Positions 39,079 to 59,090 of a stretch of DNA of 64,000 nt are shown piece by piece. Numbering within the stretch: the stretch's first letter is position 1; every line of letters starts with the position of its first letter. Where the stretch lies: contig NC_090781.1 of the NCBI RefSeq assembly GCF_040054535.1, positions 13,537,982 through 13,601,981 of the forward strand. The letters are read 5' to 3'. This DNA is from Antennarius striatus (lineage: Eukaryota; Chordata; Actinopteri; Lophiiformes; Antennariidae). Made by a program: the position numbers and the translations under genes. Under the pieces are notes generated by a model. The model worked only from the letters and a program-made list of their open reading frames with translations. It was not told where the DNA came from and searched no databases.

Positions 39079-42000
39079 TCAGAGGTTTTTGGAGTATCGC
39101 CGCTTGACAGAGTCTCTGTAGAACTGGAAGATCTTCTCTGATGCTTTCTGACTGACTGCTATACACTGCTGTATCTGTACATGAAAAAAGAAATCAAAGA
39201 TCATCCCATTAAAATAAGTATAATATCTCAAGATTGATCCAAAAAACACCTTACATCATAGTCAGATAAGAAGATCACTGGCAGGGAACACAAAATCTTA
39301 TTTTTACAATTAGAATTACATTTGGTAGCCAAAGTATACAACCCTCATTCCATAATACCGTTTTCAGGAAAAATACGTTTTATCAGCTGTTTGTTAGAGC
39401 CAAACCAAACCAGAGCAGCTAAATGGAACAGATTATACGGATGTTTTCACAAACATAATAAAAATGTGCTGCTTTGACAGACCACTGCAGGCTCAAAATT
39501 ATTCAAATCCCCTTAATGATTTGAATGTCTCTACATTGACTACAATCACATGAATATCCAGACACCATCTACTGGAATTTGTCCATGTCGCTCATGCGCA
39601 AGCTTCAACTTCTTTACAGCTGAAAAAATATTTTCTTCTGGGACGTCCTGATACTTGATTGAATCCATCTTACCCTGGAAACACTGCAGGTTTTACATTC
39701 CAGGAACCCAATCAGCCTCAGATTAGACTCATAGCAAGACTATAGAGTATGGAGTGAACAACACCGGATTCGACTGAAAGTGATTCCTCTTCTTTTCCTT
39801 TCGGCTTCTCCTGTTAGGGCTCCACACAACCTGTCATCCTTTTCTCTGTCAGCCTATCTTCTGCATCCTTCTCTCTAACACCAACTGCCCTCATGTCTTC
39901 CCACACTACATTCATTCATTTACTCTTTGGTCTTCCTCTTGCCCTCTTGCCTGGTAGATCCATCCACAACACCATTATACCAAAATACTCACTATGTCTC
40001 CTCTGGACATGTCCAAACCATCAAAGTCTGCTCCTCTGAAGGAACCCATTTCTCATCCAATCCAACCTGGTCACTCCTAGAACGAACCTCAACATCTTCA
40101 TATCCACCACATCCAGCTTGGTTTCCTGTCTTCTTGTCAGCGGTGCTGTCTGGACTGTTGAGCCCAAGTATCTAAAGTCCTCTTTTCTTTCACTATTTCT
40201 TCTTCCTGTATCCTCATTCTCCAATCCTCTCATTTATGAACAAATATTCTGTTTTGCTTTGACTAATCTTGATTCCTCTCCTCTCCTCTCCAATGCATGC
40301 TGCCACCTTTCTAAATGTTCCTCCACCTGCTCCTTGTTTACACTGAAGATCACAATGACATACTGAAAGTGACTCAAACAAACATTTTGCATTGAGCCTT
40401 TTGAAAAGTTATTTGTCACAACCCCAGGTGAATATTTTTTCTGCCAAAGGAACTAATATGCAATGAGAGTTGAATAATTCTGCTTCTATCTGAAACAATG
40501 GAACAAATCAGTTGTCAATGCAAAACAAAACTAGAAATTACACATTAGGCATGATCACCCATCTAAATGCAACAAATTGCTCATTTATTTGCTGACCTCA
40601 TGAACTGAAAAAGATCCTTTGGTTGATGACATCATTACTCGATATTCTGTGCTGTCAATGGCAAAGGTCATCACAGCTCGGCTTTCCTGCACAGCAGACA
40701 GTTGGAAAAAGTCATTACACAAAAAAATTCACCTAGTTCATTCACTTCATTGTTTTAAAAATGTAATGTAATACATTTTTACATGTATGCTGTTGCAATT
40801 TTTCTTTTTACATTTTTGTTGGCAAAGTGGTTAGCAGTCCACTTCTGACAATTTAGTCGGTAGATCAAAGTGTCTTTTTACATGTCCACAGAAAGCCAAA
40901 CAGGGCTAAGAAGTTCTCTTTTTTTTTCATTTTTGTAAGGTGATTTTCTACACATGTGTGGAATTTTTCTTAAAGCGATGACTTTAAGAACTTTAAGGAG
41001 CACAAAAACCTATTCTTGTCAGCCTATGATTTTAAAGCACAATGTTTTTCAGTGTTTACCAACTGATACGGTAATCACACAAAAAAATATTTTTTTACAG
41101 TACTTAAATCTTTTTGAATTGTACTTCTTGTTTAATTTATTTTGAATTTGTGGATAAAAGCGGAAGAAACTGAATTAATTGTATAGTGCACCGTTTATTG
41201 TCATATTTGCCTGTTTTATTTTATATTTAATTTTTATTTCCAGACTAAGTGGCTGAATAAACTTTAATAGCACAGTCAGTAAAGTTTTACTGAATGTTAT
41301 GTTAAATTGATTTGAAAAGTTAAAATTTCTCTTTGGATCGCGGCTTGTCATGAAGTGGTGATGTGGGTCCTGAAGACAAAACAATTGAGAACCACTGTTT
41401 TAAGCTGTTGGTCAATAGGAGGATAAGACTGACCTTCTCCTGAGCTGCAGTTGGGTCAATTATGATTTGCCCTTCTGTGTTGATGGCACAGGTCACTCCG
41501 CAGAACAAACAACTCATAGGTAGTCCTCCATCCATCAGAGCCATACAAGCAGCATTCAAAAAGCAGGATAAAAGCTGAAAACAAAACAGGTAAGGAAGAA
41601 CACTATCCAAAGAACACAAATAGGACTTTTCAATGTCCTACCAGCACATCTTGAATTAAATTTACAAGAACAAAGTGTTCCTAAAGGATACTGAACCATC
41701 ATCATGTAACACCTGAAGAATAAGAGTGAGGGAGGACCGAGGATGAAGTGACAAGAACAGAGACGCCTCACAGGTCTCTCGCACACATTGCTCTTGTGAT
41801 CGCTCTCTTACACCTAGAAAATAAACAAATGTCTGGTTACGTACTTCATTCTAACTTAAAATCAAATGCCTCTTTTACACCACCCTGTGGTAAATTGTGG
41901 TAAGGCAAGTGAACAGAAATCTGAGCTTGTGAGAACATTTCTCTCTCCAAGCTACATGATATTTATTTTGCCTATAAATCTGGTAATTTCAACACTGGCT

Positions 42001-43104
42001 TGCATCTAAAATGACTAGTCTCTGATGGGTGACACATTTAAACTGAACATAAAACATTAAATATATAAACCATAAAAAAATACTGATTTTAAAGCACTTT
42101 TTTTCTGATAAATATTTCTTCATCTATTTCTCCAAATCAAATGTACGTACTTAATAAAGCTATAGATCCATTGTGCTATGAAATTACCTTCAAGACTGTA
42201 CTACAGTAAAAATAAGAAAATCCAGCTGTATAATGAGGAATTATTATATTTTCCTGGGATTATCTCTTACTTGGTAGTCCCACTTTGGGCTGTATCAACA
42301 CTTCCAGTGTTGCCCGGTCATAGATTTCCTTGTTGACTTTGACTTCAGCTGGTCCATATACCCCAGCCAACACACTTGTGTCTCCTTCACACAAGAAAAA
42401 GGGGGACATGATTCAAAAGGGAACAATCATATTTATACACATTTATAAACAATTATACACTGTGGAAGCTGTGGTGGAGAGGAGGAATCTGAACAAACTG
42501 TTATCCATCATGGATAACCCCGCTCACCCTCTCCACCACACACTAGACGGACAGCGGAGATCCTTCTCCAGAAGACTGCTACAGCTCCGCTGTCGAAGGG
42601 ACAGGTAAAGGAAGTCCTTCCTGCCACAAGCCATCGCTTTGCACAACAGCTCTAACATATCAGATAAAGTTCCACCAGTCTGAGGTTTAGACATCTCTTT
42701 CATTAAGTCCTGTGTATTGCCACAGAGGGGCACACTTTTTAATTACTTGAAACTAGGGTATTATTATTATTAATATTATTATTATTATTATTGTTGTTAA
42801 TATTTTAATATTATTATTGCCTTTCCCCTTACGCCTTAATTTTTCTCAAAGTATATTTTCCCTGTTTCTGTTTGTTCTGTGAGTCTGAATGCTGCTGCAA
42901 CATTTAATTTACCCAGGTTGGGATCAATGAAGAATATATCTTATCTTATTTTACACTGAGCACATCTAAAAAAAAATAATAAAAAAAAACCCTAACTAAA
43001 TACATACTACAACAATTAAATAAATTTGGGGAGGGAAATAAAATATAAGAGCTGTGAATCTAATATATATTGTCTAATATATTTTAATCCATTAAATATT
43101 TATA

Positions 43105-43159
<55 letters not shown>

Positions 43160-43623
43160 CAAACAATATTTCTGTCCTATTTTACCAAAAAATAAATCAA
43201 AAGTGTAATTGAAGCTACATTCTGTCAGAGCAGGAGATGAGATCTTCTGACTGATGCCTCGTCTTACTTCCAACTCCAGAAGAAAAAAAACTTTCCACTG
43301 GGCTCGTCTCGTTAGGGGTCGCAATGAATGGCGAAAGTGTCCATATGAGTTATTTACAAAACATTACATGACTTTATCCGGACAGCTGAGTCATAAAAAA
43401 GAAAAATCTAGTTGGAGGTATAAAATCCAACTGAGAGCAAACAGCTGGAACAGACTGTCCACCGCCAGAGTCAGGCCATTATTTGTGCTCCACAGATTAA
43501 CGAATCTCGTTTCTACCAGCGGTTACCTTGGATGAAGGAAGCTGAACCATCAGGTCGCGACAGTAAACTCTGCTCACAGCCAAACTCTCTGAGAGTCACG
43601 TTTGAAGATCCGCACACTTCCAT
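39079..43623 (-). CDS. exosc5: EXOSC5 (RRP46), RNase PH-like subunit of the RNA exosome
   Basis: Six exons on the minus strand, 43623-43527, 42384-42271, 41813-41692, 41574-41434, 40686-40597 and 39174-39079, join in phase to 219 residues (human 235). The start [18 protein letters not shown] is followed by [18 protein letters not shown] and [16 protein letters not shown], the conserved RNase PH-fold N-terminus. [18 protein letters not shown] and [17 protein letters not shown] follow, and the protein ends [19 protein letters not shown]5 is one of six ring subunits of the nuclear and cytoplasmic exosome; the ring is catalytically inactive in animals and threads RNA to DIS3/EXOSC10. The human N-terminal extension is mostly missing here. 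The ATG sits in a CpG-containing 5' region. Introns carry LINE fragments. Confidence 0.95.
39785..40365 (-). mobile_element. RTE-type LINE fragment, antisense to plus strand, in exosc5 intron 5
   Basis: Minus-strand translation shows [39 protein letters not shown] and further on a [17 protein letters not shown]-like stretch and [10 protein letters not shown], which together are typical of the 3' end of fish RTE ORFs. The frame is interrupted by several changes, including a deletion after LGSTVQ. It is 5'-truncated near 40365. It runs in the same direction as exosc5 transcription. Confidence 0.8.
42455..42970 (+). mobile_element. L2-like LINE 3' fragment in exosc5 intron 1
   Basis: The plus strand encodes [19 protein letters not shown], then [15 protein letters not shown], and after an in-frame stop [15 protein letters not shown], the conserved C-terminal end of fish L2/CR1-group ORF2. 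The end atttacccaggttgggatca, then atgaag and (atctt)n, is the characteristic tail. It is heavily 5'-truncated and antisense to exosc5. Confidence 0.8.
43111..43156. repeat. (CA)n microsatellite in exosc5 intron 1
   Basis: About 23 AC units. Confidence 0.97.
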
Positions 43624-45059
43624 CACACTGTTGAAAAGCCGGATGTCGCTGACCAATGACGTCATCCGTGTTGTCACGTAGGGCCCTTAGTGATGACATT
43701 TTTACAACGTCATTAATTTTTTACAGGGATTTAAACCAGAATTTTTTTTGCCAATCAGTTCCGAAACAAACGGAATTATAACGTTTATGATTTTCAAAAA
43801 CATTTTAAAATTAAAAAAAAAAAAAAGTTCCCCAACCGATTAATAACGTTCCTTGTAAATATAAATAGATACACATTGCGCTGAAAATGACTGGCAGCCA
43901 ATGAGTTAATGTCTAAATCAAACATTTTTTTAAGATCGACAGACTGCAGTGTTTACCTGTTATGAATATAATCTATAAAGTGCCTGTCATTTATGTTAAG
44001 TTAAAGTCAATTTCAGTAGATTACTTGTTTTGTCTAAAAAGGTACAGTGCAGTATTATAATTAATGCATGTGTTTCAGATACAGAAAAACAACAAGTCAT
44101 GGCAAGTAATAAAGATTGAGGAAATTATTCACATTTTCTTGGAAGAAACTTAAAACTAATTGGCTGTTAAAATTTAAATTCAAATTTCATTTTATTTTAG
44201 CTTTATGTGTAAATCTGTGCAGCACGTTCCTGAGACACAATATTCCAGTTTTGTTTTTTTAAATATTGTCTGTAATTGAAAGGAGTCACCCCTTGAAGTT
44301 TGTGTAGTTCAAGAATTTAAGGACATGCGTGTTGTGGTTAAACACGATTCCCAGCTTCCTGAGAGTGGAGCTCTAAGCCAAGTTAATGCTAGTCATAGCA
44401 TTTTTATTATTAGTTTGTTTCTAATAAACTTATGCATCAGTAGATGATGAATTTTGGCTTTAATAACTCTAATAGATTTCATCACTAAAAAAGCTGAAGT
44501 CTCTATTGTGCAGCTCAATTGATCTATGACTGTCAGCCTTCCAAATAGGAAACTGGTGTTCTTATGCTCTTCTGTTTGTGCTGATTAATAGGCAGCTCTG
44601 GCATTACGAAGGGACTTTCTATTGATTATAAGGCCGTCTCGCCTCGTCATTTTAGACATTTCCAGTTTTGCGCAACATTATTTTCATTTTTTTCTGTATT
44701 GTTTGCTCTAGCTGACAGATTTGTGGTCTATAGTAGGGAGTTTATCTCCTGCATGCTGAAATCTTGGGAGGGACTCAAATTAGCCTTATAGCCTTTGATT
44801 AGTGAGACATGGTACTGAGTGATGAATCACCACCTTTTGCTGCGGATAGGCTTCTAGTGTCGAAGCTGTTCTCCAGCAGTGTGTAAAAGAGTACAGCAAT
44901 ACTAAAACACAACTTATTAAAGAAAGGTGCAATAGAAGAGGATTTTGTATTTGCAGATAGAATACCAAATAAATCGGTTATTAATCATCAAATATTTTTG
45001 GTTCTTCTATTTAGTTATATAGTTATATTTTTTTAGTAATACTATTTGCTTCAGTTTTC
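43624..45059. other. exosc5 upstream region
   Basis: CpGs just upstream of the exosc5 ATG (about 43540-43690) suggest its promoter. The rest is A/T-rich, with no gene or repeat I can name. Confidence 0.45.
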
Positions 45060-46289
45060 TTCTTTTTCTTTTGCTGTAAAAGATTGTCGGTCTCATCTCA
45101 CCCTGTCCACTACATCTTCCCCGTCACCAAAAAACTGTATCTTTCCTCATCACATCCATGAACTTCCTTTCCCCTGACAACTCCATCCCCATCATCGTTC
45201 TGATACAATCTTCATCCCTACTCTGTGCACATCTAAATCAACTCTCTCCCACTTTTTCTCCAATCCATCCTTCGTTAGCGATCCATAAAATATGATCGTC
45301 CCTAATCCTGTGACTCCCAATGCAAATCGCTGCAGCTTCATCTCACCTGCCCCCTGTCAACCATCTTTGTGAACACGTAAAGGCTCAGAGGTGATATTTA
45401 CATGGTGACACATTTACTTTGACCTCATCCTGTCACACACCCCACTGCCACTACATCATTATCTGATATACAGTATATATTGAACCACTTTGCCACTCCT
45501 GCATTCCGTATTTATTACCGTAACACCTCTATTTGCAACCCAGAACCCCTGTGGGGGTTTGTTTTCGGTCCACTAAGACACACTGTAGCTCCTTCCTCTC
45601 TATGTTTCTCCATCAAAATTCTCAGAGAAAAGGTTTTTATCGGTGGTGAAACCCTTTAATAGTATAGAAATTTTCACCTCTCCTCTTAGCGTCGTTCCTA
45701 GAAATCCTTTCTATGACTTCATAATGTGGCTTATGAACTTTATGCCTCTGTAGTTTCTGTCACTCTGCACATCCCCCTTATTCATCATCTCCACCAGTAC
45801 ACATCTTCTTCACTCCTCAGGCATTGTCCTGTGTCCCAGGGTCATCTGGTCAAATCCTGCTCTATCATCTCTCTGAGACATCTTAATGCCTCCTTGCTTT
45901 CTTTTCACTACTTTTCATCTTCGTAATAGCTTTCCCCATTTCATGCTCACTAATCTGTTGCGTTTCCTAATTCCTCTCCACATCAAGCGATCCTCTTTCT
46001 CGCTCATTTTCTTTGTTCATGATCTCCTCAATGTACTCCCTCCATCTCTTCTCCATTTCCATCTTTGTACTCTGTCAGCCTAACCTGCTACATATCCTTT
46101 CCATCTCAGTCCCTCTGGCTGGCCAATCAATGTGATTCCCAATCATATCTTTATCCCAATTTATTTTGACTACCCTCTTACTTCTTATATTTTCCTGTAT
46201 GTCCTCATTCCACCACCAAAATCGGCCACCATTTACTTTTCCGCATGCTTCTCCTTTGCTCTTATCTACTCATTACCTCTTAATTCTCC

Positions 46290-46290
<1 letters not shown>
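45060..46290 (-). mobile_element. RTE-type LINE relic, minus strand
   Basis: Minus-strand translation in broken frames gives FWWWNEDIQENIRSKR, MEKRWREYIEEIMNKENER and a MPEE...NYRGIKF/L-like stretch, matching the endonuclease-to-RT linker and early RT of RTE LINEs. Many stops interrupt it. The plus strand looks C/T-rich for this reason. It meets the next LINE head-on at about 46290. Confidence 0.65.
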
Positions 46291-47408
<1,118 letters not shown>

Positions 47409-47924
47409 CCTTTAGCAGCGTTCAAAGTTCTTACCCTTACCTTCACAATTTCCTTTCCACTTCTCCTCTCCCCAGTAGCTGAGTTAAAGATCTTACCTTA
47501 AGCACAATTTTATTTTATTTAACCTACTGTATATTTAGCTATTCAGCAACATGGCAGTTGACACACCCCTAATGATGGAACAGAATTCAACTACAACAAA
47601 AACAGAAGCTTGTGAAAGGAAGTGACTAAAACCAATTCCAAAAAGAAAAATTTTAAATGATATTACATTATTTATTGCCAGACTTGTGTATTGGATTTAC
47701 ATAACTAGTACATGTTATCTACAGTAGGTACACGATGTAAACTAACACAGGACACACGCTTTTACCCACTTTTCCAATGGCTAAGCTATCAGATACCAGA
47801 AATGTGAAGCCAACTCCAGGTTCCAGAGAACAGTGAGAGTTTATATACTTTTCATTCAGTAACAACCTTAAAATGTCATGATTGGATCTTATGTGTGTAT
47901 ACAACAGTTCTGATCAGACAGAAA

Positions 47925-48690
47925 ATAAAAGCAATCCATTTCACTTCAGAATCTATCCTACAGACTCTTTCTTGCTGTCCATCTTGCTGTGACAGCCTGT
48001 GTGCTTTGTTTCGGGATGGTGACACCTGGACGTTCCTACAGGAATCAAGTGCAATGGATCCAAGGTTCAAAACCAGAGTGAACCAGATAAAGTATAGTGC
48101 AGACTTCAGAATACCGCAATCTGATTTTTCAGCCAGAGCAGAGGTTTGTGTTCTTTATCATATCAACTCATGCCAACCCCATATCAGTGACAATCTCTTC
48201 CTGCTCTTACCTCCCAGCAACAGTATGAGGAAATCTTTTGTGCCTGTAAACTTAATTCATACTCATTTCATTACTCTACTTAGACTGAGTTGTCTTGTTC
48301 AACATTTTTTGTCACTTTTTCAATTTATCAGACAACGTTTGTCAAAAGGAAGAGACTGTCTGCTCTGGAGGAACTTTTTGAGGCAGAGGACAGAGCTCTG
48401 AAAAGTGGCGCCATAGCAGAAAAGTCACCATCAATATCAGACAGGGTCCAACAAGATATCCAGCTGTACAGAAACCTGCCTGCTGTACCCACATCAGAGG
48501 ACACTTTGGCCTGGTGGTGGGAAAGACGAGACACTTTGCCTCTCCTGTTTCACCTCTCCAACTCATATTTATGTGTTCAAGCATCATCTACTCCTCAGGA
48601 GAGGGTATTTTCAATGGCGGGTGAGCCACGAGAGATCACATTGTACAAGATCTGGTGGATATGCAGATCTTTCTTCAAAACAAATGTTAA
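47925..48690 (+). mobile_element. hAT-superfamily transposase C-terminal fragment (decayed)
   Basis: The plus strand encodes FLQESSAMDPRFKTRV (hAT DPRFK motif) and, further on, LSALEELFEAEDRALKSG, VQQDIQLYRNLPAVPTSED, TLAWWWERRDTLPLLFHLS and STPQERVFSMAG, the hAT C-terminal dimerisation domain (W-W and ERVFS-AG signatures). Two open parts are separated by 48144-48331, which has GT-AG ends and keeps the frame, so it could be a real intron. After MAG the expected ending (DLVDMQIFLQNKC) appears in another frame, so there is a frameshift around 48620-48640. No BED finger, N-terminal catalytic part or terminal inverted repeats were found. It could be a transposon relic or a dead domesticated ZBED-like gene. 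Confidence 0.8.
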
Positions 48691-49544
48691 AAGTCTATAC
48701 CATCAACAATATCTGCAGTATGTGTGAGGTGTAGATGCAAGAAATTACCATAAGCAGGAATTGAATCCATGGCCACTGCAGTCTCTGTATATGAGTCATA
48801 AGCTTAAACCACTGTCCCAACCCTAACGCTGGACTAGCCCTTCATATAATCTATATAAGCTTTTAATGATTTGTGTGCTATAAGAAAATGATTACGAGAT
48901 ACAAAGAACAATATTTAATGAGCTGAGCATTGCAATCTGTGTTTGTGTCCGTTTAGAGATCCTTAATATGAAAAAAATGTGGGGGCTATGTGTGAACATT
49001 TCAAAGGTATGAAAGTTAAAATCTATTTTTGTAGTAGTATCCCAAGAGTATTGGCCTAGGGAGTGTGGCAGCATATCCACACACAGGTGTGTGTAAATAT
49101 TCGCTGATGTTTTACTGATAAAACAGTTGGCAATTCAGTGTGAAAGTTACAGAGGTTTACTTCCTTCGATGATCTAAAGTTGAAGGGGAGGCATATAACA
49201 AAGACTCAGTGATTTAACAGATTGGTGGCGAAAAGCAAACTAGTCCCAGAACCAGTTATGCCAGACCAGCATAGTAATACATACTTAATGATAGCATTGA
49301 ATTTCACTGCCTGTACATTTTTAAAAAAAAATGCGTGTACGTGTTTTCATTGCAATTTCCTTAAAATGCATAGGATCTGGCAAGGGATTATTAACTGTCC
49401 AAACTTCATTGGACACACAAGACGGAGTGAATAAGCCTCAGAAAATATTTTGCAACAAATACTATATGCTGAAAGAGGATCTCCCTTTTCTTTCCGTTAA
49501 GAACTGAATAGTTCAGTCCTCACCTGTGACCCACTGACAGGTGA

Positions 49545-49574
49545 GGTTTCTTCCATTCATCTGCTGGAGCCTAT

Positions 49575-49629
<55 letters not shown>

Positions 49630-49755
49630 GAGTTATCTGGTGTGACACATTCATAAACGTTTTGTGGAGGTGTCAGAGAGTGAACCTACAAACTCTGCAC
49701 GGAACGGGATCGAACCCAGAACCGTATTTCCGTGAGCCGACAGCCCTTAAACCAG
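49545..49755. mobile_element. Dispersed fish repeat relic with internal (CA)n
   Basis: The motifs ctgctggagcctatccc and aacctacaaactctgcac, then ggatcgaacccagaacc, in this order are those of a common fish repeat tail. The (CA)n tract at 49577-49624 lies inside it. It sits just upstream of the bckdha promoter. Confidence 0.5.
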
Positions 49756-49966
49756 TTCCTTTGATTATTATTATTGGCCTGAGTCGTTTTATTTTGAAGG
49801 TTTGCCGGAAGTCATGTTAATGTTGTCGTTCACTTAGATATTCGACCTCGAAAGAGTGGCTTGTAGGTAGCAGCGCAACAAAGTACAAATTCAGCAACCA
49901 GTTTTGTTTTTTTCTCGGTAAAGCTAGGGCAGAGCCGGACAAAACAAACGACTGCAATCAATACAG
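49756..49966 (+). promoter_or_regulatory. bckdha: bckdha promoter and 5'UTR region
   Basis: CpG-containing sequence directly before the bckdha ATG (49967). No TATA box is convincing. The start site cannot be set from sequence alone. Confidence 0.5.
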
Positions 49967-56415
<6,449 letters not shown>

Positions 56416-57240
56416 GTTACAGTTTGGTCAAAGTGACTGACAATGAGGGAAGGTTAATTTGATGCACACCTTACACTGTATACCAAAATATTTTTGAGGT
56501 CATTTCTTCCTTCACGAGAAAGAACTTGCTTTCAAAAATATTTGACTCCATGCCACCAGGTTGTGATGCCTTAAGTCACTCGATTTACTGTCAGACTTTT
56601 GTTTCACAGTAATTCCAAGGTCTCCACTCCTTTGGAAGAGTGGCAATAACAGCTGGTGCACTTTGAAAGCATTGTATAACAAACATACAGATAAAGCAAT
56701 AAATTGGTTGTGTTGATTTCCCATTCATTGAGGTGACTGTTTTAAGGTGTTATTTCTAGTTTAATGATTTAAGTATCTTTACCCAATAGATGGATGGGTT
56801 TGTCTGCTGTTACACACTATTCTAGTTCCCAGAATGTTCATCCATGTAGTTCGTACATGTCAAGTGTTTATGTGGAAAATAAACTGTGGAGGTCTCAATT
56901 GTCTTGGTTTAATTTTTGATTATCATGAGACATTTGGTTACGATTCATCTATATAGTGCATATTTAATTGGTATTTCATATCCCAACTCAGTGCTTGGAC
57001 GGCCCACAGAAAGTTATTTGAGAATCTCGTAAACTTTCCATAGTCCAGGACTTAACTCAAAGTTATGCAATGTTAAAATCCATTCAAGGTGCCAAGTGCT
57101 AATTACGGTAAACCTGCTGTTCTGGTTCTTTTGCATTACTGTATCCTGGAATTCAAAGCAAGAATATGACATTAACTGAGATTTTAATCTATTTTTCCCT
57201 TCCATATCTGCAAGTTGTGCATTTTTCGCAGTTGTAATGT
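56416..57240 (+). other. Convergent 3' ends of bckdha and the b3gnt gene
   Basis: This holds the bckdha 3'UTR with aataaa at about 56697 and 56876 and, from the other side, the 3'UTR of the minus-strand glycosyltransferase. No gene lies between. Confidence 0.6.
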
Positions 57241-58500
57241 TCAACAATTTAGTAAGGGGTTGTGAATACCCTTCCATAGTCTTTTCATCTGCTGTGGTGT
57301 CCGCTGGTGAATCATAATAAGATTTTTAGTAATGCACAGGTTGTTGCGATGCTCTTGCTTGATATCGAATGTCTGAAAGCCATCATGCGCTTCAGGGGAA
57401 ACCCCCAAGGCCAAAATGCACATTCCAATGTAAACGTCATCAATGGGGAAGAAAGGTACCATCTGAGATATAGAGTAGAGTGGTTTCAGCAATGCTCCAG
57501 AGAGAATAAAACCTCCTCCTCCAGCATAAGTAGGGTATGATCCTTCGTAGAAGCTTGTAGGGATATAGTATTTGTTGTTAGGGTCCAATATAGGATTTGC
57601 TGTACTGATGATTTGTCCAACGTACAACTTGGAGGCCTTTGAGGGTTCCAGATCCTGCAGGTAGCGGAGTAATGCAGGAAAGTTTACAAATACATCATCA
57701 TCCCCACTGAAGACATAGGAAACACGAGGACAATTTTCTAATGTCCACTGGAGGAATGAATTCATTTTGAGCGTCAGGTTAAAGAAGGACTCATTGAAGT
57801 CCCACTGCAGGATATCCTGATATTGTCTTGCTTCAAACGACAGCACTGCGTTCAAGTTAGGGTCATCCAGTGTAGAAATACCCAAAAGAAACACTATCTG
57901 TACTCTCAATCCATTCTCGTACAGGCCTTCTCGGCCCCAGGTCTCTCGCAACGCCTGCCTCCGCTCAAAGTTTGCAGTAGTTGACTTTATAGCAAAAAGG
58001 AGGAAGGTCTGGTTGTTACCATTCCCTTCACCAGCAAGGCACTTTTTTGGTTGATTGATCAGGATTGGAGGTGATCTGCACATCATGCCCTGCAAAAAGT
58101 CTTGGAATAAGGAAGAATAGCTGTTGAAGTCGTGCACATTAACTTTGAGGAGGTCAGTCTTTAAATCCTTGCATTGAGACCAATTACAGCCTGCAATGGA
58201 AGAATTTTGTTTAGTCTTGAGGGCCATGGACAGCAAACGGCTCCAGTATGCCCCGTTTGGAGTCATGGTCTTTACAAACTGGTCAGAAACAGACACGGTG
58301 TGGACGGGAGGACAAGGCACGAAAATGTTCTTCTTGGGTAATGTTACATCACTGTTGCAGAGTTCTTGGATGGGAAGCGCCTGTGGGACCCCTGATTCAC
58401 GTGTGGGACTAGTGGTAGTCTCCAGGCGCATATTCAACAGGAAAAAGATGAAAAATGAAGAAACAACGAAAACTATAACTAGAGATTGATTTCGCCTCAT
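57241..58500 (-). CDS. b3gnt8: GT31 beta-1,3-N-acetylglucosaminyltransferase (B3GNT8-like), single coding exon
   Basis: One uninterrupted 419-codon frame. Residues about 7-23 (LVIVFVVSSFFIFFLLN) form a type II Golgi signal anchor after a short basic cytosolic tail. A stem of about 140 residues follows, then the galactosyltransferase (GT31) domain: RRQALRETWG (180-189), VFLLG (203-207), the metal-binding GDDDVFVN (266-273), YAGGGGFILSG (325-335) and DDVYIG (354-359). Several N-x-S/T sequons are present (for example NWS, NQT, NES, NLT). The family adds GlcNAc in beta-1,3 linkage to galactose to extend poly-N-acetyllactosamine. The sequence also resembles B3GNT2; the symbol b3gnt8 rests on its position beside bckdha, as in human. 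The coding region is intronless, as is usual for this family. Confidence 0.85.
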   Translation of the reverse strand: MRRNQSLVIVFVVSSFFIFFLLNMRLETTTSPTRESGVPQALPIQELCNSDVTLPKKNIFVPCPPVHTVSVSDQFVKTMTPNGAYWSRLLSMALKTKQNSSIAGCNWSQCKDLKTDLLKVNVHDFNSYSSLFQDFLQGMMCRSPPILINQPKKCLAGEGNGNNQTFLLFAIKSTTANFERRQALRETWGREGLYENGLRVQIVFLLGISTLDDPNLNAVLSFEARQYQDILQWDFNESFFNLTLKMNSFLQWTLENCPRVSYVFSGDDDVFVNFPALLRYLQDLEPSKASKLYVGQIISTANPILDPNNKYYIPTSFYEGSYPTYAGGGGFILSGALLKPLYSISQMVPFFPIDDVYIGMCILALGVSPEAHDGFQTFDIKQEHRNNLCITKNLIMIHQRTPQQMKRLWKGIHNPLLNC

Positions 58501-59090
58501 GGCTCTAAATAAGCAACAAAGCTGTGTGTCCTGTTGGTATTTGAATATGTCAGGGGAAACAGTCCAGGGACCTGTTGCTGTTGCCTCCAGGTTACATAGA
58601 CTCCTGTGGCTGTTGACACCTAGAAATAGAGGGAAACAAGAACACTTTAATGGAAACTAACAACGCAAACTTCACTGCCTTCATCCTCAACAGACATTAA
58701 AAAACACCACCACAAACCAGTTACATGCTACATAACCACCTCAAACACAATCATTATTAGTTAATATACTCAATAATAAATTTATCTTCGAGGTCAAATT
58801 ATTTGGATTAGTAAATAGGATGATCAGCAATCAATACCAGTAACATAGGCTCTTTTTTTTTAATGTCACATGCTTTCAGTGTTAAAATCAGGGCTTTGAA
58901 CCAGAATTTTTTTACCCATCGGCTCATTCCAAACAGAAACAGAATACTGTATAGTTTTGACGATGAAATAAATAAATGTCGCACATCAGACGCACACACC
59001 TACCTAAATCTTGCGAGAAAATAGTGACGAATAAGCCGCAACATCTCCATGGCAATTACATAAAGAAGAATGCATTACAACAAACACTTC
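58501..59090 (-). other. b3gnt8: 5' untranslated exons of the b3gnt gene
   Basis: On the minus strand an acceptor (ctatttctag at 58621-58620) precedes 119 untranslated bases before the ATG. A candidate first exon ends at 59004 with donor GATTTAG followed by GTAGGTGTG. The region at 59000-59300 has scattered CpGs and is the probable promoter. Inferred from splice-site strength only. Confidence 0.45.

Noticed and set aside
40830-40900. tRNA-like stretch (gtggttagcagtccac)
   Set aside because: It cannot be folded into a cloverleaf by eye, and the B box is poor.
57307-58489. Plus-strand frames opposite the glycosyltransferase
   Set aside because: Antisense shadows of the 419-codon b3gnt frame.
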